Origin: an uncultured Elusimicrobium sp.
Lineage (GTDB): Bacteria; Elusimicrobiota; Elusimicrobia; Elusimicrobiales; Elusimicrobiaceae
Reading direction: 5' to 3'
Length of the DNA: 28,779 nt
NCBI GenBank assembly: GCA_946061795.1
Contig: CAMGSK010000002.1
Span: 1 to 28,779 of the forward strand
Shown: positions 1-7,743 of the stretch, piece after piece
Position numbering within the stretch: position 1 is the stretch's first letter
How the letters are laid out: the number at the start of each line of letters is the position of its first letter
Notes under the pieces: generated by a model
The model's input: only the letters and a program-made list of their open reading frames with translations
What the model was told of the DNA's origin: nothing
The model's database searches: none
Made by a program: the position numbers and the translations under genes

Positions 1-84
1 ATATGCCCGGCGCGCAAGCCGTTTTGTTCCCGGTGTCCGCTGGCTCCGTGGTGTCCCAAAAACGGAGTAAAAATACACGAGTAA
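1..84 (+). CDS. C-terminal end of a HhH-GPD DNA glycosylase (endonuclease III or MutY type), 5' truncated by window edge
   Basis: Frame 1 is open from the first base to a TAA at 82-84 and encodes 27 residues. They contain four cysteines spaced C-x6-C-x2-C-x5-C (residues 2, 9, 12 and 18), starting CPARKPFCSRC. This spacing is the signature of the C-terminal [4Fe-4S] cluster of endonuclease III (Nth) and MutY, where it lies close to the protein end as it does here. These base-excision repair enzymes remove oxidised pyrimidines (Nth) or adenine opposite 8-oxoguanine (MutY). The short tail after the cluster slightly favours Nth, because MutY usually carries a further C-terminal NUDIX-like domain. 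The helix-hairpin-helix and catalytic residues lie outside the window, so Nth and MutY cannot be separated. A + strand terminator follows at 108-144. Confidence 0.75.
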   Translation: MCPARKPFCSRCPLAPWCPKNGVKIHE

Positions 85-107
85 ATCTTTTGGAAATATG
101 AAATCCA

Positions 108-144
108 CCCGGACCGGACATTAATTCCGTTCCGGGCGTTTTTT
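108..144 (+). terminator. Rho-independent terminator of the DNA glycosylase gene
   Basis: CCCGGACCGG (108-117) pairs with CCGTTCCGGG (127-136) with one mismatch. The loop is 9 nt and a run of six T follows at 139-144. It lies 24 nt after the glycosylase stop on the same strand. Confidence 0.75.
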
Positions 145-151
145 GTAAATA

Positions 152-181
152 AAAATCCCCGTTCATTTGAGCGGGGATTTT
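152..181 (-). terminator. Terminator of the birA-oadGAB operon
   Basis: AAAATCCCCG (152-161) pairs perfectly with CGGGGATTTT (172-181) around a 10-nt loop. Read on the minus strand, it follows the oadB stop by 14 nt and ends in T residues. The symmetric A/T flanks could let it act weakly in both directions, so the two convergent units are insulated by two hairpins in tandem. Confidence 0.8.
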
Positions 182-195
182 GTATGCAGTAAAAC

Positions 196-1362
196 TTATT
201 TTCCCAGCAGCGCCAAAAGTACGCCCGCCGCCACCGCACTGCCGATAACGCCGGCCACGTTGGGGCCCATGGCGTGCATCAACAGGTAGTTGTTTTTGTC
301 GTATTCCAAACCGACTTTGTTGGATACGCGCGCGGCCATCGGCACGGCCGACACGCCGGCGGAACCGATAAGCGGGTTGATTTTGGTTTTGCTGAAGCAG
401 TTCATCAGCTTGGCGAGCAAAACGCCGGAAGCCGTGGCAATGGAGAAGGCGATAATGCCCAACACCAAAATGCCCAGCGTTTCCGTCACCAGGAAATGAT
501 CCGCCTGCAGTTTAGAACCGACGGACAAGCCCAGCAAAATCGTCACGATGTTGCAAAACTCGTTCTGCAGCGTTTTGGACAAGCGTTCCGCCACGCCGGA
601 TTCTTTCACCAAGTTGCCGAACGTCAGCGCGCCGATAAGCGGCGCGGCAGAGGGCAGCAGCAAGGCGCACAGCAACAGAATGGCCAGCGGGAACAGAATT
701 TTCTCGCGTTTGGAAACGGGGCGGGCCTGCGTCATGCGGATTTTGCGTTCTTCATCCGTGGTCAGCAGTTTCATAATAGGCGGCTGGATGATAGGCACCA
801 GTGCCATATAGGAATACGCGGCGACGGCGATGGCTCCCAACAAATCCGGGGCCAGGCGCGAAGTCAGGTAAATAGACGTCGGGCCGTCCGCACCGCCGAT
901 GATGCCGATGGAGGCCGCTTCCTTAAGTCCGAAGGCGAAGAGCTGTTTGTCGCCGATATAGACATAGCTCAAGCCGATGGCGCCGATCAGCGTGGCAAAA
1001 ATACCAAACTGCGCCGCGCCGCCCAACAAGGCCATTTTCGGGTTGGCAATCAGCGGACCAAAGTCCGTCATCGCGCCCACGGCCATAAAGATGAACAACG
1101 GGAACAGCCCGGTGTTGATGCCGAAGTTGAACACGATGCCCAAAAATCCCGCGGGACCGGCAATGGCTTCGCCCGGAGGCATGGGGATGTTGGCCAACAG
1201 ACCGCCGAAAGCGATGGGGATTAAGAGCAGCGGTTCAAACTGTTTCTTAATGCCCAGCCACAGCAGAAAGCAGCATACGGCCATCATGACCAGCTGCTGC
1301 CACGAGACGGTATATAGCCCCGTGGTTTGCCAGATTTGGTTTAACGCTTGCAAAATATCCAT
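196..1362 (-). CDS. oadB: Na+-translocating decarboxylase beta subunit (oxaloacetate decarboxylase type)
   Basis: This 388-residue, very hydrophobic protein is the membrane carboxybiotin decarboxylase subunit. It releases CO2 from carboxybiotin on OadA and couples this to Na+ export across the inner membrane. Family motifs are visible: [13 protein letters not shown] (D100), the strongly conserved [11 protein letters not shown] with D159, and [18 protein letters not shown] followed by a conserved tail ending in [14 protein letters not shown]. In Klebsiella OadB the Asp of the GGADGPT segment is implicated in Na+ and H+ handling. The same fold serves methylmalonyl-CoA and glutaconyl-CoA decarboxylases, but the partner alpha subunit here is of the pyruvate/oxaloacetate type. 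The gene starts 11 nt after oadA, with AAGAGG upstream of the ATG. It is the last gene of birA-oadG-oadA-oadB. Confidence 0.95.
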   Translation of the reverse strand: MDILQALNQIWQTTGLYTVSWQQLVMMAVCCFLLWLGIKKQFEPLLLIPIAFGGLLANIPMPPGEAIAGPAGFLGIVFNFGINTGLFPLFIFMAVGAMTDFGPLIANPKMALLGGAAQFGIFATLIGAIGLSYVYIGDKQLFAFGLKEAASIGIIGGADGPTSIYLTSRLAPDLLGAIAVAAYSYMALVPIIQPPIMKLLTTDEERKIRMTQARPVSKREKILFPLAILLLCALLLPSAAPLIGALTFGNLVKESGVAERLSKTLQNEFCNIVTILLGLSVGSKLQADHFLVTETLGILVLGIIAFSIATASGVLLAKLMNCFSKTKINPLIGSAGVSAVPMAARVSNKVGLEYDKNNYLLMHAMGPNVAGVIGSAVAAGVLLALLGK

Positions 1363-1373
1363 GAGAGCGCCTC

Positions 1374-3161
1374 TTATTTAATCTCGGCCAACGGATGACC
1401 CGTTTGCACTTGGTCGCCTTGTTTGACCAAAAAGTGCACCGTTCCGGCGGCGGGAGCGCTGACGGAAGTTTCCATTTTCATGGCTTCCAGCACCAACACT
1501 TCCTGGCCTTCGGCCACCGTGTCTCCGTCCTTGACGGACAAGCGCAGCACCGCGCCCGGCAACGGGGAATTGAGCGTCGTTCCCGCTCCAGCGGCCGCGG
1601 CGGGTTTGGCGGCGGTCGCTTTGGCGTCAGCCGCGCCTACGCCGATGGTGTAGCGTTTGCCGTTGACCACGGCCACATTGTCTCCTTCAAAGGATACGTT
1701 GTAGTCTTTGCCTTCCACGGTCACTTTGCAGGCGTCGCCGGCGGTTTTCGGGGCGATTTTGCGCACGCCGTTTACTTTGGCTTTGCCTTCCAGGAAGAGC
1801 ATGCCTTTGTCGCCGCAGGTGGCCACGATGAACGTATTTTCTTCCGTGACGGGCAGGCCCGCTTCTTTGAGTTTGGCTTCGGCCGGTTTGAGACCTTTTT
1901 TCGGGTTGGCGTCGTTGATTTCCAGCGGCGTTTTGGTCGTGGGTTCCAAGCCCAGCTGTTCGCTGGCGATTTTGACCACTTTCGGATCCGGCTCCACCGG
2001 CGTTTTGCCGAAATAGCCGAGCACCATTTTGCCGTACCCGTCGGTGATTTTCTTCCAGGGGCCGAACATGACGTTGGCATACGCCTGCTGGAAGTAGAAC
2101 TGGGAGACAGGCGTGACGGACGTGCCGAAGCCGCCCAGTTTCACGCATTCACCCATGGCTTTGACCACTTCGGGGAACTTGTCAAAGGTGCCGTTGTCGC
2201 GCATCATCTGCGTGTTGGCGGTCAATGCGCCGCCGGGCAGGGGGGAGAACGGAATAATCGGGTTGACTTTCGTGGCCTCGGGCGGCAGGAAATAGTCTTT
2301 CATGCAGTCCTTGAACACGTTTTCCGCTTCTAAAATCTTTTTGGGGTCAATATCCAGCGTATATTCGCTTCCGCGCAGGGCGTGCCACATCGTCAAAATG
2401 TCGGGCTGGCAGGTGCCGCCGGACGTGGGCTGCATGGACAGGTCCAAAGAGTCTGCGCCGTTTTCAATGGCGGCCAAGCAGCAGGCGATGGAGTTGCCCG
2501 CCGTTTCGTGCGTGTGGAAGACGATTTTGGTGCCTTCGGGCAGCAGTTTGCGCGCCATGGCGATGGTGCGGCCGACGGTGGTCGGCGTAGAGGTGCCGGA
2601 AGCGTCTTTGAAGCAGACGGAATCAAAAGGCACGCCGGAGTCCAAAATGGAGCGGAGCACTTTTTCGTAGAAAACTTCGGTGTGGATTTTGCCGCTCAAG
2701 TCCCATTCCGGGGCCAAAGACATCATGGAAACGCAGACTTCGTGTTTGAGTCCTGCTTCGTGAATGCATTTACCGGAGTAGATGAGGTTGTTTACGTCGT
2801 TGAGCGCGTCAAAGTTGCGGATGGTGGTGGTGCCGTGTTTTTTAAACAGTTGGGCGTGGGCCTTGATGACGTCGGAAGACTGGCTTTCCAAACCGACCAC
2901 GTTTACGCCGCGGGCCAAGGTTTGCAAATTGGCGTCCGGGCCGGCGGTCTGGCGGAAGGTGTCCATCATGTCAAAGGCGTTTTCGTTGCAATAGAAGAAC
3001 AAAGCCTGAAAACGCGCGCCGCCGCCGAATTCCATATGCTGGATGCCGGCGTGCCGGGCCGCTTCCACGGCGGGCATAAAGTCTTTGGTTAGTACGCGCG
3101 CGCCGTAAACGGACTGGAATCCGTCGCGGAACGCGGTGAGCATAAAGTTTACTTTTTTCAT
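1374..3161 (-). CDS. oadA: Oxaloacetate decarboxylase alpha subunit (carboxyltransferase plus biotin carrier)
   Basis: This 595-residue protein transfers a carboxyl group from (probably) oxaloacetate to its own biotin, forming pyruvate. The order is a carboxyltransferase TIM barrel (about 1-290), a conserved PYC/OADA domain (about 300-490), an Ala/Pro/Lys-rich linker (about 505-525) and a C-terminal biotinyl domain. The biotin site is EAMKMET with K562. Metal and catalytic residues are visible: D13 and Q16 in FRDGFQS, K185 (the carbamylated Lys) in FKDASG, and H216 and H218 in [19 protein letters not shown] differs from the usual RDAHQSLLATR of this family but keeps the Asp, Gln, Ser and Arg. 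The start follows AGGAAA with a good gap. Biotin is probably attached by BirA, encoded first in the same operon. Pyruvate carboxylase subunit B is an alternative name, but the adjacent oadG and oadB argue for the decarboxylase. Confidence 0.93.
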   Translation of the reverse strand: MKKVNFMLTAFRDGFQSVYGARVLTKDFMPAVEAARHAGIQHMEFGGGARFQALFFYCNENAFDMMDTFRQTAGPDANLQTLARGVNVVGLESQSSDVIKAHAQLFKKHGTTTIRNFDALNDVNNLIYSGKCIHEAGLKHEVCVSMMSLAPEWDLSGKIHTEVFYEKVLRSILDSGVPFDSVCFKDASGTSTPTTVGRTIAMARKLLPEGTKIVFHTHETAGNSIACCLAAIENGADSLDLSMQPTSGGTCQPDILTMWHALRGSEYTLDIDPKKILEAENVFKDCMKDYFLPPEATKVNPIIPFSPLPGGALTANTQMMRDNGTFDKFPEVVKAMGECVKLGGFGTSVTPVSQFYFQQAYANVMFGPWKKITDGYGKMVLGYFGKTPVEPDPKVVKIASEQLGLEPTTKTPLEINDANPKKGLKPAEAKLKEAGLPVTEENTFIVATCGDKGMLFLEGKAKVNGVRKIAPKTAGDACKVTVEGKDYNVSFEGDNVAVVNGKRYTIGVGAADAKATAAKPAAAAGAGTTLNSPLPGAVLRLSVKDGDTVAEGQEVLVLEAMKMETSVSAPAAGTVHFLVKQGDQVQTGHPLAEIK

Positions 3162-3182
3162 TGTTTTCCTCGGGAAATTAAA

Positions 3183-3413
3183 TTATTTGCCTTGAAATCT
3201 TTTCGCCGCCGCAATGGCCAAAGCCACCAAGGCGTTGTCCGCTCCTGCCGCCGCCGCTTGGGGCACGGCCTGAGGGAAATATTTTTCCATGGCCTTTACC
3301 AACATGCTCATTAGTTTCATAATCAACACCAAGATGATGAGAAATACGAAAACAATCAGCATGCCGATAACGGTGATTGTGACGCTTTGCATTATCAGAC
3401 TTTCTGCGTTCAT
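3183..3413 (-). CDS. oadG: Oxaloacetate decarboxylase gamma subunit
   Basis: This 76-residue protein has one N-terminal membrane segment (about residues 10-32, rich in Ile, Val, Leu and Phe) followed by a short cytoplasmic tail rich in Ala, Pro and Gln. That is the normal plan and size of OadG, which anchors and assembles the alpha and beta subunits. Recognition rests mainly on size, topology, the IGMLIVFVFLIILVLIM stretch and position directly before oadA, because gamma subunits are poorly conserved. Its ATG overlaps the birA TGA (ATGA, 3410-3413), so translation is probably coupled. No His-rich zinc-binding C-terminus like that of Klebsiella OadG is present. Confidence 0.88.
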   Translation of the reverse strand: MNAESLIMQSVTITVIGMLIVFVFLIILVLIMKLMSMLVKAMEKYFPQAVPQAAAAGADNALVALAIAAAKRFQGK

Positions 3414-4114
3414 ACCATCATGTCTCCTATTGATATTTCCATAAATCCCCGCGGCGTGTGCAGCTTGAGTTTGCCTTCGGGAGAAATCGTTTCCGCCGTG
3501 CCCCGCACTTCTTCTGCGCCGTTTTTTACGCGCACTTCTTTGCCCAAATACGGAAAACGGGCCAAATAGTCCGGGCGTATGGTTTCAAATCCGCGCTGCA
3601 GGACGTTTGCATAGCCTGCTGAAAATGTTTCCAACAATGTTTGCAAAACGCGTTCTTCGTTCGTTTCTATGCCCAGCGTATGCAAAGAAACCGCCGGCTG
3701 CCCCGCGGCGTTTAAATCTTCTTGGCGTACGTTTACGCCGCAGCCCAGCACCAGCGCTTCAAATCCGTCTTTTCCCGTAACGGCCTGGCTGAGAATGCCG
3801 CAAAGTTTTTTCCCGTCGGCCAGCACGTCGTTGGGCCATTTCAGCCACGCGTTCGCACCCAAATTTTGCGCCGTTTGACAGACGGACAGCGCCATCAGCT
3901 GGGTCAAATTGGGCAGGAAGTCGGTCTTGCTTGGTTTGAGCAGCAGGGAAAAATACAGTCCGCCCTTTTGGGACAGCCATTTTCTGTCCAGCCGTCCGCG
4001 TCCGGCTGTTTGGGTTTGCGCGACGATAACGGTGTGATCGGCTAACAAAGAACTGTTGCGTTTGGCGTAAGCGTTGGTGGAATCCAACTCGTCAAAACGA
4101 AGAATATTCCACAT
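3410..4114 (-). CDS. birA: Biotin--[biotin carboxyl carrier protein] ligase, catalytic domain only
   Basis: This 234-residue ligase activates biotin with ATP and attaches it to the carrier lysine, here most likely K562 of OadA. The ligase motifs are clear: the adenylate-binding loop GRGRLDRKW (38-46), LKWPNDVL (91-98) and GKKLCGIL (101-108) with the conserved Lys. A small C-terminal SH3-like domain follows. There is no N-terminal winged-helix domain, so this is a monofunctional ligase and not the bifunctional repressor type. The start is the only ATG that leaves the first conserved strand (ILRFDELDSTN) intact, and no Shine-Dalgarno precedes it. A TAAAAT hexamer lies 7 nt upstream of the ATG, so the mRNA may be leaderless. 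It is first in the operon and overlaps oadG by 4 nt. Confidence 0.92.
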   Translation of the reverse strand: MWNILRFDELDSTNAYAKRNSSLLADHTVIVAQTQTAGRGRLDRKWLSQKGGLYFSLLLKPSKTDFLPNLTQLMALSVCQTAQNLGANAWLKWPNDVLADGKKLCGILSQAVTGKDGFEALVLGCGVNVRQEDLNAAGQPAVSLHTLGIETNEERVLQTLLETFSAGYANVLQRGFETIRPDYLARFPYLGKEVRVKNGAEEVRGTAETISPEGKLKLHTPRGFMEISIGDMMV

Positions 4115-4121
4115 ATACTTT

Positions 4122-4131
4122 ATTTTATCAA
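4122..4131 (-). promoter_or_regulatory. Extended -10 promoter of the birA-oad operon
   Basis: On the minus strand the sequence reads TTGATAAAAT: a TGn extension plus the -10 hexamer TAAAAT. It ends 7 nt before the birA ATG, so the predicted transcription start falls within 1-2 nt of the ATG. No convincing -35 is visible; TTGTTC lies upstream but only 14 nt from the hexamer. An rdgB terminator sits immediately upstream, which supports an independent promoter here. Confidence 0.55.
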
Positions 4132-4162
4132 ATTAAGAGGAGAACAAGACGTTTTTTCAGAC

Positions 4163-4191
4163 AAAAAGATCCCCGCCTGTTTAAGCGGGGA
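4163..4191 (-). terminator. Terminator after rdgB
   Basis: CCCCGC (4171-4176) pairs with GCGGGG (4185-4190), with one extra T-A pair outside. On the minus strand the hairpin is followed by ATCTTTTTG. It begins about 10 nt after the rdgB stop and separates the pepT-rdgB unit from the birA operon. Confidence 0.7.
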
Positions 4192-4201
4192 AAAGAAACA
4201 A

Positions 4202-4807
4202 TTACTTAAGAATAGCCAAATGTTCCGACAGTTTGGCAAAAGCTTTGCCGCGGTGACTGACGGCATTTTTTTGCGTTTCCGTCATTTCCGCCAGCGTTTT
4301 ATTGGTTCCCTGCACGATGAACAACGGATCATAGCCAAATCCGTTCTCTCCGCGGTAGCCAAAGCCGATAAATCCGTCCAAACGGCCTTCAAAGCTGACC
4401 ACCTTCCCCTGGGGAGTAGCCAAACACGCCACTGTGCGGAAGCAGGCGGCCCGCTTGCCCAAGAACAGCCCTTCCAATTCACCGAGCAATTTGCGGTTGT
4501 TGTCGTCGGCGTCGGCGCGGGGGCCCGCGTAGCGGGCGGTATGAACGCCGGGCCGTCCGTTTAGAAATTCCACTTCCAGGCCCGTGTCGTCGGAAATGGC
4601 TGGCAGGTTGGTTTCTTTGGCGGCGTAAATGGCTTTAATTTCGGCGTTTTCCGTTAGGGTAGAGCCGTTTTCTTCCGGCATTTTCAGCCCGCCGACGTCG
4701 TCTAAACTGACGTATTCCAGTTTTTCCCCCGTTTTGGTCTGGCGGGGAAGAATGGAAACGATTTCTTTGAATTTATGTTTGTTTCCGGTTGCGATTAAAA
4801 TTTTCAT
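4202..4807 (-). CDS. rdgB: Non-canonical purine NTP pyrophosphatase (dITP/XTP, RdgB/HAM1 family)
   Basis: This 201-residue enzyme hydrolyses dITP, dXTP and ITP to monophosphates and so keeps deaminated purines out of nucleic acids. Family motifs are present in order: MKILIATGNKHKFKEI at the N-terminus (T/SxNxxK substrate loop), SDDTGLEVEFLNGRPGVHTARYAG in the centre, GFGYDPLF, and KNAVSHRGKA near the end. The length is normal for the family. I chose the ATG at 4805-4807 because it starts exactly at the conserved first strand; the open frame continues upstream but would add 32 residues without family resemblance. This ATG overlaps the pepT TGA (ATGA, 4804-4807), so rdgB is probably translated by coupling to pepT. 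Confidence 0.95.
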   Translation of the reverse strand: MKILIATGNKHKFKEIVSILPRQTKTGEKLEYVSLDDVGGLKMPEENGSTLTENAEIKAIYAAKETNLPAISDDTGLEVEFLNGRPGVHTARYAGPRADADDNNRKLLGELEGLFLGKRAACFRTVACLATPQGKVVSFEGRLDGFIGFGYRGENGFGYDPLFIVQGTNKTLAEMTETQKNAVSHRGKAFAKLSEHLAILK

Positions 4808-6141
4808 AGGGATTCTTCGGCTTGCGTATCCAAAAGAGCCGCATGTTTGACCAGATTCAGCGCTACCCGGTAGGCGTTGAACATATCCTCTTCGCTGAGC
4901 CATTCCGTAAACGCGTGCGGGTTGTTTTGTCCCGTAAAGAGCGTATATCCGCCGAAGCCGTGTTTGGCCATAATCATGGCCGACGTAGTGCCGGCGCGTT
5001 CTTTTTTCAGCTGCGGCGTGACGGAGGCGTCTTTCATGGCCGCTTTGAGCAGCGTGAGCGCTTCAGGTTTGACGCCGTATTCCACGTTTTCGTATTGTTT
5101 TTCCGTTTTTACTTCAATTCGGACGCCATAGATGTCTTTGGCGTCCAGAACGGCCCGTTTCAGACGTTCATGGTATTTTTCTCCGTCTTCTTTGTCGAAA
5201 TAGCGGAAGCGGAAATCCGCGCTGTAGGAATTGGTTTCCGCGTCGTATGTGACGCGGTTGGGCTCCACGTATCCTTGGGAGCCGGAGCTGCGGTTGGGCA
5301 GGGTTTCGTTCAAAGCCACCCGCTCTATGATATAGGCCAGCGGGGCGACGGCGTTGAGATAGCCGTTGGCCGCGGCGTAAGATTGATGTCCGTTTACTCC
5401 GTAAACGGTGACGACCACGCGTTCGGCGGAAAAATTGCCGATAATGGTTTCTCCGTCCACTCCGCCGTCAAAATCGTATGCAAAATCCGGATGATAATAA
5501 TTCAGATCCAGCCGTTCTGCGCTGCGCCCCACGTCTTCATTGGGGGTCAGCACGATTTGAACGGGTCCGTGAGAAACGGACGGATTTTCGGCCAGCGTTT
5601 GCAAAAGAGTGACCACAATGGTGACGCCGGCCTTGTCGTCCGCGCCCAAATTGGTGGTGCCGTCTGACGTGACGATGGTTTTGCCCACCATGCGGCGCAA
5701 GTACGGATCCGTATCCGTGCTGAGAACATGGTTGTTTTTTAGGCGGATGGGCTTACCGTCGTAGCGGGCAATGACTTGCGGTTTGATGTCCACCCCGTTA
5801 ATTTCGGGCGTGGTGTCATAGTGCGCGCTGATACCCAGTACGGGGGTTTGGCGTCCGCCGGGAAGGTTGGAGGGGATATTGACGTAAATGTAGCCGTCTG
5901 ACGACAAGTGCGTGGGAAAGCCGAAAGCCCGTATTTCTTGGAACAGAATATTGTACATATTTGCCTGTCCGGGGGTCATCCATTCCGCGTCATTGTCGCT
6001 CATGCTGTCTGTTTGTACATATCGGACAAAGCGGGGTATCATGCCCGCCCGGTATCCGTCCGCGACGTCCCTTCCCGCGAAAGCTTCCGCCCCGGTCCAG
6101 CAAAGGGCGGCCAAAACAAAATATGTAAAAAATTTTTTCAT
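4804..6141 (-). CDS. pepT: Secreted tripeptide aminopeptidase, M20B PepT-like
   Basis: This 445-residue zinc peptidase of the PepT family removes the N-terminal residue from tripeptides. Active-site positions are intact: H107 and D109 (SAHYDT), D168 (LGADDKAG), E202-D203 (TPNEDVG, where most relatives have E-E), D225 (FDGG) and H409 (NNPHAF). Unlike classical cytosolic PepT, it begins with a signal peptide, MKKFFTYFVLAALCWTGAEAFA, so it probably works in the periplasm or outside. The ATG at 6139-6141 is preferred over one 18 nt upstream, because GGGAGAA lies just before it and it begins the signal peptide directly. The gene overlaps rdgB by 4 nt. A promoter TTGTGA-N17-TATAAT lies upstream at 6184-6212. 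D203 for the usual second Glu is conservative and should still bind metal. Confidence 0.9.
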   Translation of the reverse strand: MKKFFTYFVLAALCWTGAEAFAGRDVADGYRAGMIPRFVRYVQTDSMSDNDAEWMTPGQANMYNILFQEIRAFGFPTHLSSDGYIYVNIPSNLPGGRQTPVLGISAHYDTTPEINGVDIKPQVIARYDGKPIRLKNNHVLSTDTDPYLRRMVGKTIVTSDGTTNLGADDKAGVTIVVTLLQTLAENPSVSHGPVQIVLTPNEDVGRSAERLDLNYYHPDFAYDFDGGVDGETIIGNFSAERVVVTVYGVNGHQSYAAANGYLNAVAPLAYIIERVALNETLPNRSSGSQGYVEPNRVTYDAETNSYSADFRFRYFDKEDGEKYHERLKRAVLDAKDIYGVRIEVKTEKQYENVEYGVKPEALTLLKAAMKDASVTPQLKKERAGTTSAMIMAKHGFGGYTLFTGQNNPHAFTEWLSEEDMFNAYRVALNLVKHAALLDTQAEESL

Positions 6142-6183
6142 TTTTTCTCCCTGTCTCATCCATCATGATAATGGGTATTTATT

Positions 6184-6212
6184 ATTATAAACAATGGTAT
6201 TTTGCCTCACAA
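6184..6212 (-). promoter_or_regulatory. Sigma70-type promoter of pepT-rdgB
   Basis: On the minus strand, TTGTGA (6207-6212) and TATAAT (6184-6189) are separated by 17 nt. The predicted start is near 6177, giving a leader of about 35 nt to the pepT ATG. The flanking stretch 6213-6333 (about 120 nt) holds no gene that I can support. Confidence 0.65.
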
Positions 6213-6333
6213 GGGCCAAAAGACCCACCAAAAACCTGGGACCTGCCCGGCTGCAGCGGCGGGAAGCCCGAAAAAGCGGTAAAAAATAAGGGGAATCGGG
6301 CAAACTGGAGGAAATTTGCGGTGTGTGTACATG

Positions 6334-6359
6334 AAAAACCCCGCCGGTTTGCGGCGGGG
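6334..6359 (-). terminator. Terminator after the PepT-like paralog gene
   Basis: CCCCGCCG (6339-6346) pairs perfectly with CGGCGGGG (6352-6359) around a 5-nt loop. On the minus strand it is followed by TTTTT. It starts 26 nt past the stop codon at 6386. Confidence 0.8.
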
Positions 6360-6385
6360 ATGAAAAAGGAACAAGCGGAAGAAGC

Positions 6386-7687
6386 TTATTCAGCGCGCGT
6401 ACTCAATGCCGTAAGCAGCGCGCGCAGGGAAGCTTCCATGACGTCCGCGTCGGCATATTCCGTTTCAGAGGCGGGATTAAACGCTCCGGAGAACACTCCC
6501 AGAGAAGGCAGACCCAAAGCCGTCAGCGCGGCGGCGGTGTTGGCACCGCGTTTAAAAACGAATTTAGGCTGGATGTCTTCGGCGCGCAGCGCTTTCTCCG
6601 CGGAGGAGAGCAAAGCCGCCGGCAGGGCATTTTTGGAGTTTTGAAATTGTTCCCGCCACGTTAACTCCGCGCCCGCATTTTTGGGGTTGATGTTTTTGAC
6701 GGTCCGAAACGCTTGTTCCACGACGGCCGTCAATTCCGCCATTTCCGCCTCGTCAAAAGCGCGTATTTCTCCGCTGACTGTGGTTTGGTTTCCTTGGGTT
6801 TCCAATGCGTTCACCCAAATAAATCCGCGCCGCAGGGCCGTGGTTTCCGGCCGGCGGTGGCGGGGGAGCAGGGCGTGAAAATCTGAGGCCATGAGCAAAT
6901 TGTCGGAGAAGTCGGAATACATGGCGTTCCCTTCATCAACGTCTCTTTTCCCGTTAAATACGGCGAAAAAGGCCTTGCCGGAAAAATTTTCATCCGTAAT
7001 TTCCCCTAAATTGGAGCCGTCCAACACGTAGGCGCGGTCGGCCGCCAAAGCCTTGACGGCGGGAGCATAGGCGGCGTTCTCCGGCCCGTAGGCGGGTAAA
7101 AACGCCAATTTGACGGGACCGTGCGCAATGGCGGGGTGCCCCAGCAAAATGTCAGCCAGCATTAAAATAACGGATACCCCCGCCTTGCCGTCCGCACCCA
7201 GCAGTGTGCCGCCGGAAGCGGTCACCAAGTCATGTCCCCGGGCTTCCAGCAGCTGGGTGTTCTCTTGTTCTCTGATATAGAGGTTTTTGTCTTTTGAGAC
7301 GGCCACGTCTCCACCCTTGTATTTTGCGTGCACTTGCGGTTTGACGTTGAGTGCGGAGGGAACGGCCGGCGCGCCGAAATACGCCACCAGCGCGGTGGAA
7401 GGAAAAGATTGGGAGGAAGAGGACGCAATTTCTGCCGTCACCAGACCGTTCTTGTCGGTCCGTACGTTTTGCGCGCCGATGCGTTTGAGTTCTTTGGCCA
7501 AAGATTTGGCAAACGCCGTTTTCCCTTTGGGGGATTGGGTCTCTTGGCCGGCGTAGCGGGTAAGACGCTGGACCAGCGCCGTTTTGACGGCTTGTTTGTC
7601 GTGACGGGTGAGGGCCTTCCAGTCCGTTTGCGCGGCCGCGCAAAGCGGCGTAAGGACACACAGCAACAATGCGTAATATTGGTTCAT
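6386..7687 (-). CDS. Secreted PepT-family paralog that has lost catalytic residues (probable pseudo-enzyme)
   Basis: This 433-residue protein aligns along its whole length with PepT: RLTRYAGQETQS at the start, a KPQVHAKYKGGDV block, LLGADGKAGV, AHGPVKLAF, VLDGSNLGEI, and a C-terminal peptidase half. A signal peptide (about MNQYYALLLCVLTPLCAAAQ) predicts export. Compared with active PepT, the metal His and its Asp in AHxDT are Y103 and G105, the catalytic and metal Glu pair is Y200-G201, and the last metal His is A406. Only D166 and D223 remain. The frame is intact with normal codon use, so this is not simple decay; a binding or other non-peptidase role is plausible but unknown. The start at 7685-7687 is chosen because AAGGA lies 5 nt upstream. 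The gene sits between valS and pepT, with hairpin terminators on both sides. Confidence 0.82.
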   Translation of the reverse strand: MNQYYALLLCVLTPLCAAAQTDWKALTRHDKQAVKTALVQRLTRYAGQETQSPKGKTAFAKSLAKELKRIGAQNVRTDKNGLVTAEIASSSSQSFPSTALVAYFGAPAVPSALNVKPQVHAKYKGGDVAVSKDKNLYIREQENTQLLEARGHDLVTASGGTLLGADGKAGVSVILMLADILLGHPAIAHGPVKLAFLPAYGPENAAYAPAVKALAADRAYVLDGSNLGEITDENFSGKAFFAVFNGKRDVDEGNAMYSDFSDNLLMASDFHALLPRHRRPETTALRRGFIWVNALETQGNQTTVSGEIRAFDEAEMAELTAVVEQAFRTVKNINPKNAGAELTWREQFQNSKNALPAALLSSAEKALRAEDIQPKFVFKRGANTAAALTALGLPSLGVFSGAFNPASETEYADADVMEASLRALLTALSTRAE

Positions 7688-7701
7688 AAACATCCTTAAG
7701 T

Positions 7702-7731
7702 AAAAAAACGGCCGGCGGCTAACGCCGGCCG
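7702..7731 (-). terminator. Terminator after valS
   Basis: CGGCCGGCG (7709-7717) pairs perfectly with CGCCGGCCG (7723-7731) around a GCTAA loop. On the minus strand it is followed by seven T. The T-run is only 14 nt from the start codon of the next gene, whose ribosome binding site follows it almost directly. Confidence 0.85.
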
Positions 7732-7743
7732 GATAAAGACTTT

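Noticed and set aside
3..101. Second open frame at the window start (begins MPGAQAVLF, stop at 99-101)
   Set aside because: The overlapping frame 1 carries the exact C-x6-C-x2-C-x5-C cluster motif of DNA glycosylases, so this frame is its shadow.
1395..2333. Long + strand frame of 312 codons
   Set aside because: It is antisense to oadA, with His/Arg/Gly/Phe-rich composition typical of a shadow of a GC-rich gene and no recognisable domain.
4822..5667. + strand frame of 281 codons
   Set aside because: Antisense shadow of pepT; no start signal or family features.
6213..6333. Possible small RNA or small gene in the gap before pepT
   Set aside because: There is only weak inverted-repeat potential (GCTGCAGC, GCCCGA/TCGGGC) and no promoter-terminator pair of its own.
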